From: Pseudobdellovibrionaceae bacterium
Lineage (GTDB): Bacteria > Bdellovibrionota > Bdellovibrionia > Bdellovibrionales > Bdellovibrionaceae
DNA: 64,000 nucleotides
NCBI GenBank assembly: GCA_016785955.1
Contig: JAEUWH010000032.1
Location: 24,281-88,280 of the forward strand
Direction of reading: 5' to 3'
Position numbers and translations under genes: made by a program. The notes under the pieces are model-generated. The model was not told where the DNA came from. It made no database searches and saw nothing but the letters and a program-made list of their open reading frames with translations. Positions 51,226 to 60,331 of the stretch are shown here, in pieces. The first letter of the stretch is position 1. The number at the start of each line of letters is the position of its first letter.

Positions 51226-51947
51226 ACAAGAAAACCTATGCTGGCCAACGCTTGTAAATTGTTTTGTTTGCGCCGCTCGGATTGAACTAAGTCTTGGTAT
51301 TGTTGATATCGAGCTTCAATGCGAGTGGTGATTCGTTGAGTGAGCCAAATTCCAGATCCTACACCCACGGAATAGACATCGGATGAGCCACTGAAAAGAT
51401 TCATTTGACCGTAACCCAGCTGTAAGTACAGATCAAATTGAGCAATGCCTGTATCAAACAAATTCATTTTGCCATAGATAGGGTAATAGCTGACTGTTGC
51501 CAATTGAGTCTCTAGGGGGTAATCCACGGACGGAAAACGTTTGGTGCTGCCTTGATTAACCTTTTGATCCGCTTGCGCGATTTCAAATTGGTTTTCACCT
51601 TCTGGAGTCAACGTGTTATATGACTTTTGATAATGTATGCCGAAAGACCAACGCGGATTCAGATGATACTCAAGTGAGGCGCCTACATTTTGTGATTTAA
51701 CGTACGAATCGCCGCCACCATTGTAGGAATAGTTAGCACCTAATTCAATACGATTGTTACGATTGACGAGACGATTTTGAACCACGCGCACACGCTGGTT
51801 TGTATCCATGTTCTTTACACGTTCAACCACATCGTGGTTGTCGCCCAGTGTGCTGACTTCATTTTTGAGATCTTTTTTCGCCTGCGCGAAAACCAGAATC
51901 GGAGTGATCAGCGCAACAGAAAATATGGAAAGAATTAAATGTTTCAT
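51219..51947 (-). CDS. Outer-membrane beta-barrel protein of gliding-type operon
   Basis: 242 residues with a signal peptide (LILSIFSVALITPILVFA). After a helical linker come strand patterns (RIELGANYSYNGGG, NVGASLEYHLNPRWSFGIHYQKSYN, TQLATVSYYPIYGKM, FDLYLQLGYGQMNLF, DVYSVGVGSGIWLTQRITTRIEARYQQYQD) and a C-terminal FLVW. It resembles the outer-membrane barrel-domain proteins of Myxococcus gliding (GltA/GltB) and spore-coat (NfsA/NfsB) loci. Its start overlaps the lipoprotein stop (TAATG). Confidence 0.75.
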   Translation of the reverse strand: MKHLILSIFSVALITPILVFAQAKKDLKNEVSTLGDNHDVVERVKNMDTNQRVRVVQNRLVNRNNRIELGANYSYNGGGDSYVKSQNVGASLEYHLNPRWSFGIHYQKSYNTLTPEGENQFEIAQADQKVNQGSTKRFPSVDYPLETQLATVSYYPIYGKMNLFDTGIAQFDLYLQLGYGQMNLFSGSSDVYSVGVGSGIWLTQRITTRIEARYQQYQDLVQSERRKQNNLQALASIGFLVW

Positions 51948-53497
51948 TACTGACCTCCCTGCTTGGCAGTCGCCGCTGGTTTAGATGTGGCCGCTGGTTT
52001 TGTTGTAGTCGATTTCGCAGCCGGCGCTGCGGGCGTTGATTTTTCCGGTGCCGATTTTACAGCGGGCGCTTGCGGCGAGGACTTCACGGGCGAAGAGGGC
52101 GCTGCGGATTTTGCCGCGGCTGGTTTCGCTGTCGCTGGTTTTGTGGCCAGAGGAGGTGTGGCTGGAGGAGGTGTGGGACAATTTTCTTCCGATGGCACAA
52201 CGACAAGATCACGTGAAAATGATTGCGACTTTGTTTTATTGCCAGTGACGTTGTCGACTTTTAAAGTCAGCTTTTTATTGAGTGGTGATTTCAAACAAGT
52301 TGGTGTCCATGTTAACTCACACGTTTGTGAGGCTTTGCTGTCTGTTGAATCGGGTGTACAAACAAGTACTTTCTTACCCGTTAAGCCTGCAATTTGCGAC
52401 GCCATATTTTTGATTTCGACTTTGCCTCGGCCATTGCTTGAGGCAATCTTGAATTTGATCAAAGTCGGGCCACCGGCTTTGATTTCCTTTAAAGCGTCGT
52501 TTTCCCAATCTAAAACTGGCAGCTGAGCGGCGTAACGACCTTTAAAGCACACTTGATCACGACCAGACTCGGTGCGGATCACGCTGGTCGCATGAACAAA
52601 GAAGCAAACATCAACAGACGGAGACAAGGGATCTTCTTTGCCGAGACGGTTTTGATCTAAAGGTAATTGATCCACTTTCACGACAAAGTGAAAACGCCAT
52701 TGGTTGCCTTTATCATTTATCTTTTGAGGATTTGTTTTACTGTAGTCTGGTTTTACAAAAGACGCGCCATCGGCTCGGTATGCTTCCGTATTCGAGTGAA
52801 AGTAGGACGTAATTTGAACGGCCGGTAAGCCTTGGTTAGTCAACGAGGAAGGGTCTTCGATATCCACAGTGAATGGAACGGGAACGGATTGTCCTTCTTC
52901 AATACCAGATGCCAGGCTGGATTTTCCAAGAATTTTGGGAACAGAGTTGTTTCTGTAGACATCCAGTTTCAAAAAATCGGATTTAACAAGTCCCACTAAA
53001 TTAGGATCTGTTGCCGCCATCACTGTCGTCTGGATTTGCAGTTTAAGCGAGATATAATTTCCCGAAGGAATGATTCCACGGGCGGGAGTCCATTGAACTC
53101 CGTGGACACCGTCTATGGATGTCTTGATCAACTTGGGTGTGTTTTCGGGTTGCGCGCCGATCGGAAAATCCACAATTTTGATTTCATACTGGGTAATTTT
53201 TGTCGACGTGGGCGTAAGCTTGAAATACAGAGTGCCTTCTTGGCCTTCCATGAAGTTGGCGTTGTTCACTTCATTTGTGCCTTGAATTTTAAGATCGGCA
53301 AATTCTTTGTTGATGGGCACGGTGGCCGAGGTAAACACGTACTTGGCCATGTCTTGAACTTCTGATTGTTCGGTTGTGGGTTCGCCAGTTTTTAAGTTCG
53401 AGTACTTATGCATTGGGTTCGAGTCTTGTCCCATACACGAGCTAAGCAGAGCACCAGTTCCTAAAATCAATAATGATTTGATCCATTGTGTTTTCAT
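51947..53497 (-). CDS. Large lipoprotein with Pro/Ala/Lys-rich tail in gliding-type operon
   Basis: 516 residues. Lipobox LLSSC at about 18-22. Residues 60-430 contain beta-sandwich-like repeats (FMEGQEGTLYFKLTPTSTKITQYEIKIVDFP, GIEEGQSVPVPFTVDIEDPSS, GGPTLIKFKIASSNGRGKVEIKN). The last 75 residues are a Pro, Ala, Lys and Ser-rich extended tail (TPPPATPPLATKPATAKPA...), suited to span the periplasm or peptidoglycan. It sits between the AgmX-type TonB protein and the barrel, the position of the lipoprotein in Nfs/Glt loci. Confidence 0.75.
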   Translation of the reverse strand: MKTQWIKSLLILGTGALLSSCMGQDSNPMHKYSNLKTGEPTTEQSEVQDMAKYVFTSATVPINKEFADLKIQGTNEVNNANFMEGQEGTLYFKLTPTSTKITQYEIKIVDFPIGAQPENTPKLIKTSIDGVHGVQWTPARGIIPSGNYISLKLQIQTTVMAATDPNLVGLVKSDFLKLDVYRNNSVPKILGKSSLASGIEEGQSVPVPFTVDIEDPSSLTNQGLPAVQITSYFHSNTEAYRADGASFVKPDYSKTNPQKINDKGNQWRFHFVVKVDQLPLDQNRLGKEDPLSPSVDVCFFVHATSVIRTESGRDQVCFKGRYAAQLPVLDWENDALKEIKAGGPTLIKFKIASSNGRGKVEIKNMASQIAGLTGKKVLVCTPDSTDSKASQTCELTWTPTCLKSPLNKKLTLKVDNVTGNKTKSQSFSRDLVVVPSEENCPTPPPATPPLATKPATAKPAAAKSAAPSSPVKSSPQAPAVKSAPEKSTPAAPAAKSTTTKPAATSKPAATAKQGGQ

Positions 53498-53512
53498 AGT
53501 TGCTCTCCTTTG

Positions 53513-54724
53513 TTAAGAATCACTCACACGACGTAGTACGAACGGGTAGTTAACTTTGACGTTCACGCCGCCTTGGGGCTGCGGGAACTTCCACGTTTTC
53601 AAACGATCACGAATACAATTTTCGACGGGCGCATGACTCAAGCTCGAGTTGTTCACTTGCGCTGTGGTGACGAAGCCCTTGGGTCCAATGATGAAATTCA
53701 TGGATACACGACCAGAAAGATTTGGCTTTTTCTGCAAACCTTGCTCATAGCAAAAGCGAACTTCGCTGAGGTGACGGTAGATCACGGCCGCAATGGCATT
53801 ACGATCCAGTCCGCCCTCGGTCCACGCTTCGCTTTCGATCGGTTCAAAGAATGAATTTGACGAGCCCACTAACGTAACTTTGCCATATCCCGCGCGACCG
53901 CCGCCTTTACCTTTAGTGCCGTAACCGCCAGCGCCATCCGCGCGGTTGCCCGAACCCAGTGGGGCCGCGAACATACCTTTAGAATAAACGGATGTCTGGA
54001 TTCCGCCACTGCCTTGAGAGCCACCTCGGCCAACGCCGGCGGATGTTTCGGCTTGATTGATTTGCAGTCCACCTTTTTGTTTTGATGACTTCAAACTGCC
54101 TAACACACCCAGCGTACCCATTTGACTGACCTGAGGAACTTTCTTTTTAGTTTTGATAAACTGTGTTTTCACCACACGCGTTGGTTTTTGAATCGTTTTT
54201 GCGGGTGTCACGATACGTGGCGCTTTGGCAACGGGTTGTACACGGGGCGGTACGACAACGGGTTTTTCGATTTGTTTTCGATCTAATACCTGAACGATTT
54301 GCAGTTCCTCTTTCGCGGGAGCGGTCGACGTCGCAAAATAACTGACCCCCATCAGTAAGAGCGCCATGATGGCCGCGCTAAAAGCGGTCTTTTTCAAAAT
54401 GGTCTTGAATTTTTCCGTGTCATCTTCAATCAACTCGACGTTGGGCATCGTCTCGATGGCTTCGGCGACTAGACTGAGTTCTCCGGTGAGTGATCGAATC
54501 GGATAGCGTTGCTTTAAGTTGAAAAATTTTTTGTCTACGGACTCTAGCAGGGTAAATGGCACCCCCGCTTTTTCCAAAGCCTTCAGATTTGATGTTGTTT
54601 CCATTCGTCGCGTATCGTGGCGATAGATAAAATTTAATTCATTGCTATCCCATTCTACGGCACGAACGGCTTGGCCTTGTCCATTTTCTAAAAAGTATAT
54701 TTTACGTTCAGTTGCAGTGGACAT
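53513..54724 (-). CDS. TonB-like AgmX/PglI-domain protein (GltG/GltJ/NfsG-type)
   Basis: 403 residues. N-terminal cytoplasmic domain (1-105) without a recognised zinc finger, one membrane helix (TAFSAAIMALLLMGVSYFA, about 112-131), a Pro/Lys-rich periplasmic stretch (KPVVVPPRVQPVAKAPRIV), a Gly-rich linker, and a C-terminal AgmX/PglI domain (VIYRHLSEVRFCYEQGLQKKPNLSGRVSMNFIIGPKGFVTTAQV...WKFPQPQGG). Such proteins carry energy from the TolQ/TolR motor across the periplasm to outer-membrane partners in gliding motility. The start follows GAGGTAACC. Confidence 0.9.
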   Translation of the reverse strand: MSTATERKIYFLENGQGQAVRAVEWDSNELNFIYRHDTRRMETTSNLKALEKAGVPFTLLESVDKKFFNLKQRYPIRSLTGELSLVAEAIETMPNVELIEDDTEKFKTILKKTAFSAAIMALLLMGVSYFATSTAPAKEELQIVQVLDRKQIEKPVVVPPRVQPVAKAPRIVTPAKTIQKPTRVVKTQFIKTKKKVPQVSQMGTLGVLGSLKSSKQKGGLQINQAETSAGVGRGGSQGSGGIQTSVYSKGMFAAPLGSGNRADGAGGYGTKGKGGGRAGYGKVTLVGSSNSFFEPIESEAWTEGGLDRNAIAAVIYRHLSEVRFCYEQGLQKKPNLSGRVSMNFIIGPKGFVTTAQVNNSSLSHAPVENCIRDRLKTWKFPQPQGGVNVKVNYPFVLRRVSDS

Positions 54725-54726
54725 GG

Positions 54727-55023
54727 TTACCTCATCCCTTTGGTGCGTGCCACGCGATCTCGAAAATTCTTGCGCACGCCAATTAAGTCATCGATAGATT
54801 TTTCATTTTCAACAACGGATAAAGCTTCCATTGGTAATTGATATTTGCCGCTGACCGCTTGGTCACCAAACTTAACGTCTGTTGAAAGATTTGATACGGG
54901 CTTTGTTTTGGTGGCACTGGTGGCGGTTTTAGTTTTTGGCGTTGCCGTGGAAGCCGCCCATGATGCCCATGACAGCGTCGTCGTGACGAGCATGACAAAA
55001 ATTGAAACGATGCAAGTTTTCAC
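54727..55023 (-). CDS. Small exported protein in gliding-type operon
   Basis: 98 residues starting at GTG 55023 (GGAGG upstream). Signal peptide (CIVSIFVMLVTTTLSWASWA), then a Thr/Ala/Lys-rich stretch and a C-terminal segment (ALSVVENEKSIDDLIGVRKNFRDRVARTKGMR). No family recognised. TAGTG overlap with the large TPR gene and three-base gap to the TonB-like gene show tight coupling. Confidence 0.7.
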   Translation of the reverse strand: MKTCIVSIFVMLVTTTLSWASWAASTATPKTKTATSATKTKPVSNLSTDVKFGDQAVSGKYQLPMEALSVVENEKSIDDLIGVRKNFRDRVARTKGMR

Positions 55024-58000
55024 TATCGACCTCCCCGCGAATTGATTTCCTCAATTCTGGAATTTAAGTAAGCAACCATTGGGCCACGTCCAAGCTCTTT
55101 TTGGAGTGCTTTGAATTTCTCTATGTCATTGAAATTAAAAGGATCTTCCACAATGCTTTTTTGCAGCTGATCGGCTTCGGTAGCCACTTTGTGTCGCTCG
55201 CGAGTAAAGTTTATAAAAGGACTTTCACGCTGACCGCTGATCTCGGCGGCTTTTTTTAGTTTCTCAACTTCGAGATGCGCCAAGCGAGACCCCGGCTTGT
55301 TTCCTTCTTCTGCTAAATCAAATAGATCTTTAAATACGGCCTGTTTGATCGCGGTTTCCCACATTTCGGATATTTTTTCCTTCACGACAATCGCTTGAGT
55401 GATATAGGGTTTCATTTGGAGTTGAATTTGTTCCTGGTACATTTTTTTCTGCTCGGCACTTAATTGTTTAGGCACGGGCAGGGCCAATACGTCCTGAACC
55501 AGACGTGAGTTTTCATAGTAAACATGCGCCAGTAAAATCAATTGCAGTGACGAATCCTTTTTCTGAATCGCAGCTTGAGATTTGCGCTCAAGCTGTTTGA
55601 TTAATCGAATACGTTCGACTAAATTTTTTTGTATAAGGCGATCGGAACGTCCTGCAAACGGTGTTGCGGCCAATTTTTTTTGCAGAGCCTCGAACGATTT
55701 GAGTTCGATCGAACGCGCCAAGATTTGTGACTCAAAAGTATTTTTAGATGTCCTGTGCGCAAGGACGGTTTTAGCAATGGCCATGTCTGAAGATTTTTCG
55801 TAAGTAATGACTCCGGCCGCGGCATACAGTTGAGGATTTACTTTCAGGACCTGTCCATATTTAGAAAATAATTTTTTAGGTGCGGCACTGTAGTGAATCA
55901 ATTGGTAAGCGGCGTACTGATTCTTTTGTGCATCTTTAGAAATTTTCATAAATTTCAAATATTCATCGGACGGATCTTGATGAGCCAATTCCATCAGCAG
56001 GGCCACTTTAAAGTGATGCTCAGCAATTTGGGATTTTTTGGGTGTCACTTGTTTCAACAGGTTCAGCGCGGCTTTGAAATCCATACGCATTTCGGCAACC
56101 CATGCGGCTTGATCCAGTGCCCAGTTTTTTTCCTCCATTGACAGACCACCGACTGACAATCCGCGTACTGACGAATCGTCTAAGGCCAAGAATTGACCAG
56201 CGGCCTTGGCCACCATATCTAGATTTTTCAAACGCATGCCGATGGCGAGCTTGTTTTTAATCAACGTTTTCATCTGGGACACCGGCCAGCTGGCATAGGC
56301 AATTTTATCCAATTTTTGCCATTGCTGCTCGAGTTGGCCTTTCGGTGTAATTTTGCTATTAATAATCTGAGCGGACTGATTGAGAATGGATTTTCTCCAG
56401 ATGGCTAAGAAGTAAGCCCCACGTGATTTAAATGTTTGCGCAAATAGCAACGAATCTGTTTCGATTTGTGCTTCTTCTTTCAAGATAACGGACGAGTCCA
56501 AGCACAGCTCGGCAGACTTGTCACGCAAGGCTGCGGGGGCTTTGGGATCAAGCGCGATCTCTCGGAATAAATCGGCCGCATTTTTGAAATCATCTGCTTC
56601 ATAGAATAAGTGAGCGATTTGATATTTGATTTCGTCGCGCTTAGCCCCCCTGGGGTTTAGCTCTAAGTATAAGCGGTACGAAGCGAGTTCTAGAGTGGTA
56701 TCTTTCGATTGCTCGGCGGCTTCGATGGCTCCCAGCAAAGAGCCTTCAAACATTCTGGCCAGTTTGGCATCGGTAGAGCGATCCATCACGGCTAGCAATT
56801 GGGCCGATTTTTTGAACGAAGCAAATGATTCCGAAAACATTTTCAGTTTTAATGAAGAGTGCCCGGTCCAGTAGCTCATTTCCGCATCGTCAAATGATTG
56901 AGTGTATTTGCTGAATCCCAAGATTAATTCGGTTGAGGGCGCGCGCTCTTCGGCTTTGCCCCATTCCGTTAGAATCTTTTTTAAATTTTGCTGGCTGATC
57001 AAACATTCGTCATTGTTTTTACATGCGGGATTTTTTAATAACACGATTGAACGATCGATTTCCGTCAATAGTTTGCCTTTACGGCCAAGATCATACTGAA
57101 TACGAGTGATCTGGATTTGCCCTTCCAATTGACTGATAAAGTCGACCTTTTGCTGGCCGATGATCATCCAAACCATCAAGGCACTTTCTTTCTTTGCCGT
57201 GCGATCCAGTTCTGTCGCCAGATAAATCAGATTCTTTTGTTTGGCTGAATCGGGGCTTAATTGCATCAAAGTATGAATATCGGCTTCGACGATTCCGTTG
57301 CGAGCCATGAATGTTGCTAAATCTCGAGAAACTTCCTCTTGAAAGCTGACATCGACAATCGTATTTTTGGTTTGATCTTTTTTTAAGAATAAATCTTTGT
57401 TTTTCAGTAATGACAGCAGCTGGGCTTGCGCCGGTTTCGTTTTACCCATGTTATACAGGCACCAGGCATCGCGATAAAGGGCGTAACCTTTGCGAGAGTT
57501 TTCTTTGATTTTCAATGAGTCCCGAAATAATTTCGATGATTTTTCAAACTCACCTTTATAAAAAAGAATATCGGCCCACTGAATCTGAGCGGCCGCGATG
57601 ACTTCTTTTTTGTAGGCTTTCGCGTTTTTAATCATGGACGAGTATATTTTTATAGCCTCGTCTTCTTGTTTCATTAAAATATGCAAGTGAGCGCTTTGTA
57701 ATAGAACACGGCCCTTTTCTGCGGACTTTAATGAGGGCAAAATTTGCGAATAAATTTTAATCGCTTTTGCCCGATCGGCGGCGATTTTATCTTTGAATAG
57801 GATGTCACCTTTGCCTTGGTCTTCCAGTGACAACAGGCGTGCGCGTTCGGCATATAAATCAGCTAAGCGCAATGCTATTTGAGATTGCTTGAACATTGTA
57901 TCTGAATTTTGAATCGATAAAATCGATTCCAGTTTTTGAATCAAGCTATCGTGAGTGGATAAATCTAATTTCTCGGCGGCAACCAACAGCTGTGCGGACA

Positions 58001-58058
58001 GCACCATGGCCGCGATCAGTTTCAATGGCAGTGAAAGAAAAGAATTTTCACGTATCAT
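55023..58058 (-). CDS. Large exported TPR-repeat protein in gliding-type operon
   Basis: 1011 residues from the ATG at 58058 (GTG at 58070, overlapping the upstream stop, is the alternative). Signal peptide LKLIAAMVLSAQLLVAA. Many helical TPR-like pairs run through the chain (ALRLADLYAERARLL, AAQIQWADILFYKGEFEKSSKLFRDSLKI, YALYRDAWCLYNMGKTKPAQAQLL, QIAHLFYEADDFKNAADLFREIA). It is periplasmic and probably a scaffold like GltD/AgnA or NfsD of Myxococcus gliding and spore-coat machines. Flanked by TolR and AgmX genes. Confidence 0.85.
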   Translation of the reverse strand: MIRENSFLSLPLKLIAAMVLSAQLLVAAEKLDLSTHDSLIQKLESILSIQNSDTMFKQSQIALRLADLYAERARLLSLEDQGKGDILFKDKIAADRAKAIKIYSQILPSLKSAEKGRVLLQSAHLHILMKQEDEAIKIYSSMIKNAKAYKKEVIAAAQIQWADILFYKGEFEKSSKLFRDSLKIKENSRKGYALYRDAWCLYNMGKTKPAQAQLLSLLKNKDLFLKKDQTKNTIVDVSFQEEVSRDLATFMARNGIVEADIHTLMQLSPDSAKQKNLIYLATELDRTAKKESALMVWMIIGQQKVDFISQLEGQIQITRIQYDLGRKGKLLTEIDRSIVLLKNPACKNNDECLISQQNLKKILTEWGKAEERAPSTELILGFSKYTQSFDDAEMSYWTGHSSLKLKMFSESFASFKKSAQLLAVMDRSTDAKLARMFEGSLLGAIEAAEQSKDTTLELASYRLYLELNPRGAKRDEIKYQIAHLFYEADDFKNAADLFREIALDPKAPAALRDKSAELCLDSSVILKEEAQIETDSLLFAQTFKSRGAYFLAIWRKSILNQSAQIINSKITPKGQLEQQWQKLDKIAYASWPVSQMKTLIKNKLAIGMRLKNLDMVAKAAGQFLALDDSSVRGLSVGGLSMEEKNWALDQAAWVAEMRMDFKAALNLLKQVTPKKSQIAEHHFKVALLMELAHQDPSDEYLKFMKISKDAQKNQYAAYQLIHYSAAPKKLFSKYGQVLKVNPQLYAAAGVITYEKSSDMAIAKTVLAHRTSKNTFESQILARSIELKSFEALQKKLAATPFAGRSDRLIQKNLVERIRLIKQLERKSQAAIQKKDSSLQLILLAHVYYENSRLVQDVLALPVPKQLSAEQKKMYQEQIQLQMKPYITQAIVVKEKISEMWETAIKQAVFKDLFDLAEEGNKPGSRLAHLEVEKLKKAAEISGQRESPFINFTRERHKVATEADQLQKSIVEDPFNFNDIEKFKALQKELGRGPMVAYLNSRIEEINSRGGR

Positions 58059-58066
58059 AATCGTTC

Positions 58067-58555
58067 TCACTTTGTAGCTGCGTACGTTCCTGGTAATACG
58101 GCAAACGCGTATTTTTCAAAGCCGGCTTGTCCGCCGGCACGAAGTAATAAGCTGATTTTGTCGTAGTCCGAATTTTTATCGGCCTGAATGATCAACGAAT
58201 TTTTTTCTTCGGTTTTATGATCGATCAATGATTGAACGATATTTTCCACCGCGATTTTTTTATCCTCAATGTAGATTTCGTTATTTTCCATTCGAATAAC
58301 CACACCGGCACTCATGATCTCGCTTACGGTTGCTGTGGGCAGAACGGTGTTCTTACCAACTTCGATGTTTTGCAGTTGACCGTTCATATTCGAAAGCAAA
58401 AAGATAACCAAAATGCAAAATGCGTCGATCAACGTCGTCAAGTTCATCGAAAACAAAAGACTTTTACTTTTGCCGCCGCCGCCCACGCCGTGAACACGCT
58501 TTTGTTGAAGCAAGGGACTTTTTAACATTTGAGTAGATAATATTCCGTGTCTCAT
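58067..58555 (-). CDS. ExbD/TolR-family motor protein, second copy
   Basis: 162 residues. Cytoplasmic N-terminus with Gly-rich stretch, one membrane helix MNLTTLIDAFCILVIFLLSN (about 37-56) carrying the proton-path Asp near 44, and a periplasmic TolR/ExbD domain (NSLIIQADKNSDYDKISLLLRAGGQAGFEKYAFAV). With the TolQ homologue it forms a proton-driven stator. Two ExbD-type genes in tandem match AglQ and AglS of Myxococcus. Confidence 0.9.
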   Translation of the reverse strand: MRHGILSTQMLKSPLLQQKRVHGVGGGGKSKSLLFSMNLTTLIDAFCILVIFLLSNMNGQLQNIEVGKNTVLPTATVSEIMSAGVVIRMENNEIYIEDKKIAVENIVQSLIDHKTEEKNSLIIQADKNSDYDKISLLLRAGGQAGFEKYAFAVLPGTYAATK

Positions 58556-58572
58556 CGTATACGTCCTTTAAA

Positions 58573-59028
58573 TTAAATAGGGGAAAGCCCTACGTCTTTG
58601 ATGCCGTTTTGTTTTAGCAGGTCCATTAAACGAATCACCTGATCATATTTGGTCGTCTTGGTCGGTAAAATATGGGCCGATTCAATTTTTTTAGAGGGAG
58701 TGGTTAGAAGGAGGTTCTGCGCCTTACTCCAGTCGATTTGCCCATTTTTTGCCGATACCAGGGACGAGGTCTCTTGAGCTTTCGGCGACTTGAACGTCAC
58801 GGTGATATTGTTTTTCTCATCGATGGATAACCAAATGCTTGGTTTCGGATCGGTCTCGCTTAAACTTTGTCCACCGATGGCTTGTTTGGTTTCCAATGCC
58901 CGCACCTCAACCCACACAACTGTCATCAATAGAAAACAAATACAGACAGAAAGAATATCAAAAACTGGGAGCAAATTAAGCTCAACGTTTAAATCTTTTT
59001 TTCCACCAGAACTGCTGGCTAATCCCAT
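58573..59028 (-). CDS. ExbD/TolR-family motor protein, first copy
   Basis: 151 residues. Membrane helix LNLLPVFDILSVCICFLLMTVVW (about 17-39) with the conserved Asp near 24, and a periplasmic domain ending LMDLLKQNGIKDVGLSPI, a typical ExbD end. Partner of the TolQ homologue upstream (110-bp gap) and of the second ExbD 17 bases downstream. Confidence 0.9.
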   Translation of the reverse strand: MGLASSSGGKKDLNVELNLLPVFDILSVCICFLLMTVVWVEVRALETKQAIGGQSLSETDPKPSIWLSIDEKNNITVTFKSPKAQETSSLVSAKNGQIDWSKAQNLLLTTPSKKIESAHILPTKTTKYDQVIRLMDLLKQNGIKDVGLSPI

Positions 59029-59137
59029 AACAACCTCGTTTACGTACCGTTATCGTGTTAAGTTTCTAAATAATTTATGTTTTCTAGCTCATTTTTTTTA
59101 TGACTCATCTTTTCTCTATGACTCATTTTAGTTCTGA

Positions 59138-59818
59138 CTAATCCTGCTGACGTGCGGTTTTCTTTTGCACGGGTTCGTAGCTGTAGGTCAGCCAGTTGTA
59201 AACCATCAGTGCTGTTTGGTTTACGTCCTCGGTGACCGAGTTTGCGCGATTTTGAAGAACGGCAAACATGGCCAATGCGGGAATAGCCACTAACAAACCA
59301 TAAGCCGTCGCGTACATGGCCATCGAGATACCTTGGGATAACAAGGCCGCTTTCTCGGCGGGATTCACGGTTGATACCGCCGCAAATGAATCGATCAAAC
59401 CGATGATTGTTCCTAATAGGCCCGCTAAGGTTCCGATGTTTCCGATGGCGGCCAGGAAACCCGTGCGTTTTTCGATGACTGACGCTTCAGCTAAAAGAAC
59501 CTCATCCATTTTGGATTGAATTTCTTCACTGCCGCCACGACTGTAAGCGGCTTGAGCTCCAGCGACGATGACTTTGCCGATCGCTGACTCGTGTTGGGAA
59601 AGTTTCTGGGCTTTGGCGATGACCGATTCTAGTTTGCCTTTTTTAATGTCTTCTTCGAACTGTTTTGCCACCTTTTTATTGTCTAATGATCGAGACACAT
59701 ACAATGCGTAAACACGTTCCACGATAATTGCGATCGAAAAAATCTGACCCAATAAGATGATCCACATTACAAAGCCACCATGGCCAAACGATGCGATAAT
59801 ATTTGTAAAAAATGCCAT
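59138..59818 (-). CDS. TolQ/ExbB/MotA-family motor channel protein (AglR-like)
   Basis: 226 residues from the ATG at 59818 (AGAGGTAGG upstream). Three membrane helices: about 12-35, 120-150 (FLAAIGNIGTLAGLLGTIIGLIDSFAAV) and 165-190 (GISMAMYATAYGLLVAIPALAMFAVL), the MotA_ExbB fold. With the two ExbD proteins it makes a proton-driven motor. Heads the operon whose later genes encode the AgmX, TPR, lipoprotein and barrel components, as in the Agl/Glt gliding machine. The cytoplasmic and periplasmic loops keep the family layout. Confidence 0.9.
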   Translation of the reverse strand: MAFFTNIIASFGHGGFVMWIILLGQIFSIAIIVERVYALYVSRSLDNKKVAKQFEEDIKKGKLESVIAKAQKLSQHESAIGKVIVAGAQAAYSRGGSEEIQSKMDEVLLAEASVIEKRTGFLAAIGNIGTLAGLLGTIIGLIDSFAAVSTVNPAEKAALLSQGISMAMYATAYGLLVAIPALAMFAVLQNRANSVTEDVNQTALMVYNWLTYSYEPVQKKTARQQD

Positions 59819-60331
59819 ACCTACCTCTTTTTTCATGTTTAAGCGGACTTTTGCCCACAGCTGGGCCTTATCAGAGCAACACCTAGGCCGAATGCTCTAG
59901 TGTGGCTGATTTTCAGATGGTGACAAAAATTTTGATTTGAATACTTTTTCGACAAACGAAAATGACAATTGCGGGAAGCAGCGAAACAATTTCGGTCCCT
60001 GTTCTCTGAGAGGACAGCTAAAAATTACACGACGCTTTTTTTTAAGGTGCGATCTCATTTTTTGGAATGGCGCCCGTTGAAGAAATTAAAATCGCGATTA
60101 AAATTATTTTAAAAAGAATTGTTTTAACATAGATTCCCGAGTTGATCTTAATGCTTTCTGGATTGGGTAAACTCAAAAAGTCTGATCCAAGTCTGATGCG
60201 ATGTTAAACTCGGTTTTTTAGTCCCGGTTTTTTCCCTTAAATAATTGAAACAACCTGAGTTTTATTCTTGATTATGTCCCTAAAGTTGAACACTATGCGA
60301 CCATTCCAAAACACATCGAGAGGGGAGTGGC
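59819..60331. other. Divergent control region between motor operon and OPT transporter
   Basis: 513 bases without a gene. AT-rich with the word TTAAAATTATTTTAA near 60098. No clear promoter boxes, no dispersed repeats. Presumably holds the promoters of both flanking units. Confidence 0.45.

Noticed and set aside
51963..52526. 187-codon plus-strand frame opposite the lipoprotein gene
   Set aside because: It is the shadow of the Pro/Ala/Lys-rich tail of the minus-strand lipoprotein, which has a signal, lipobox and operon context.
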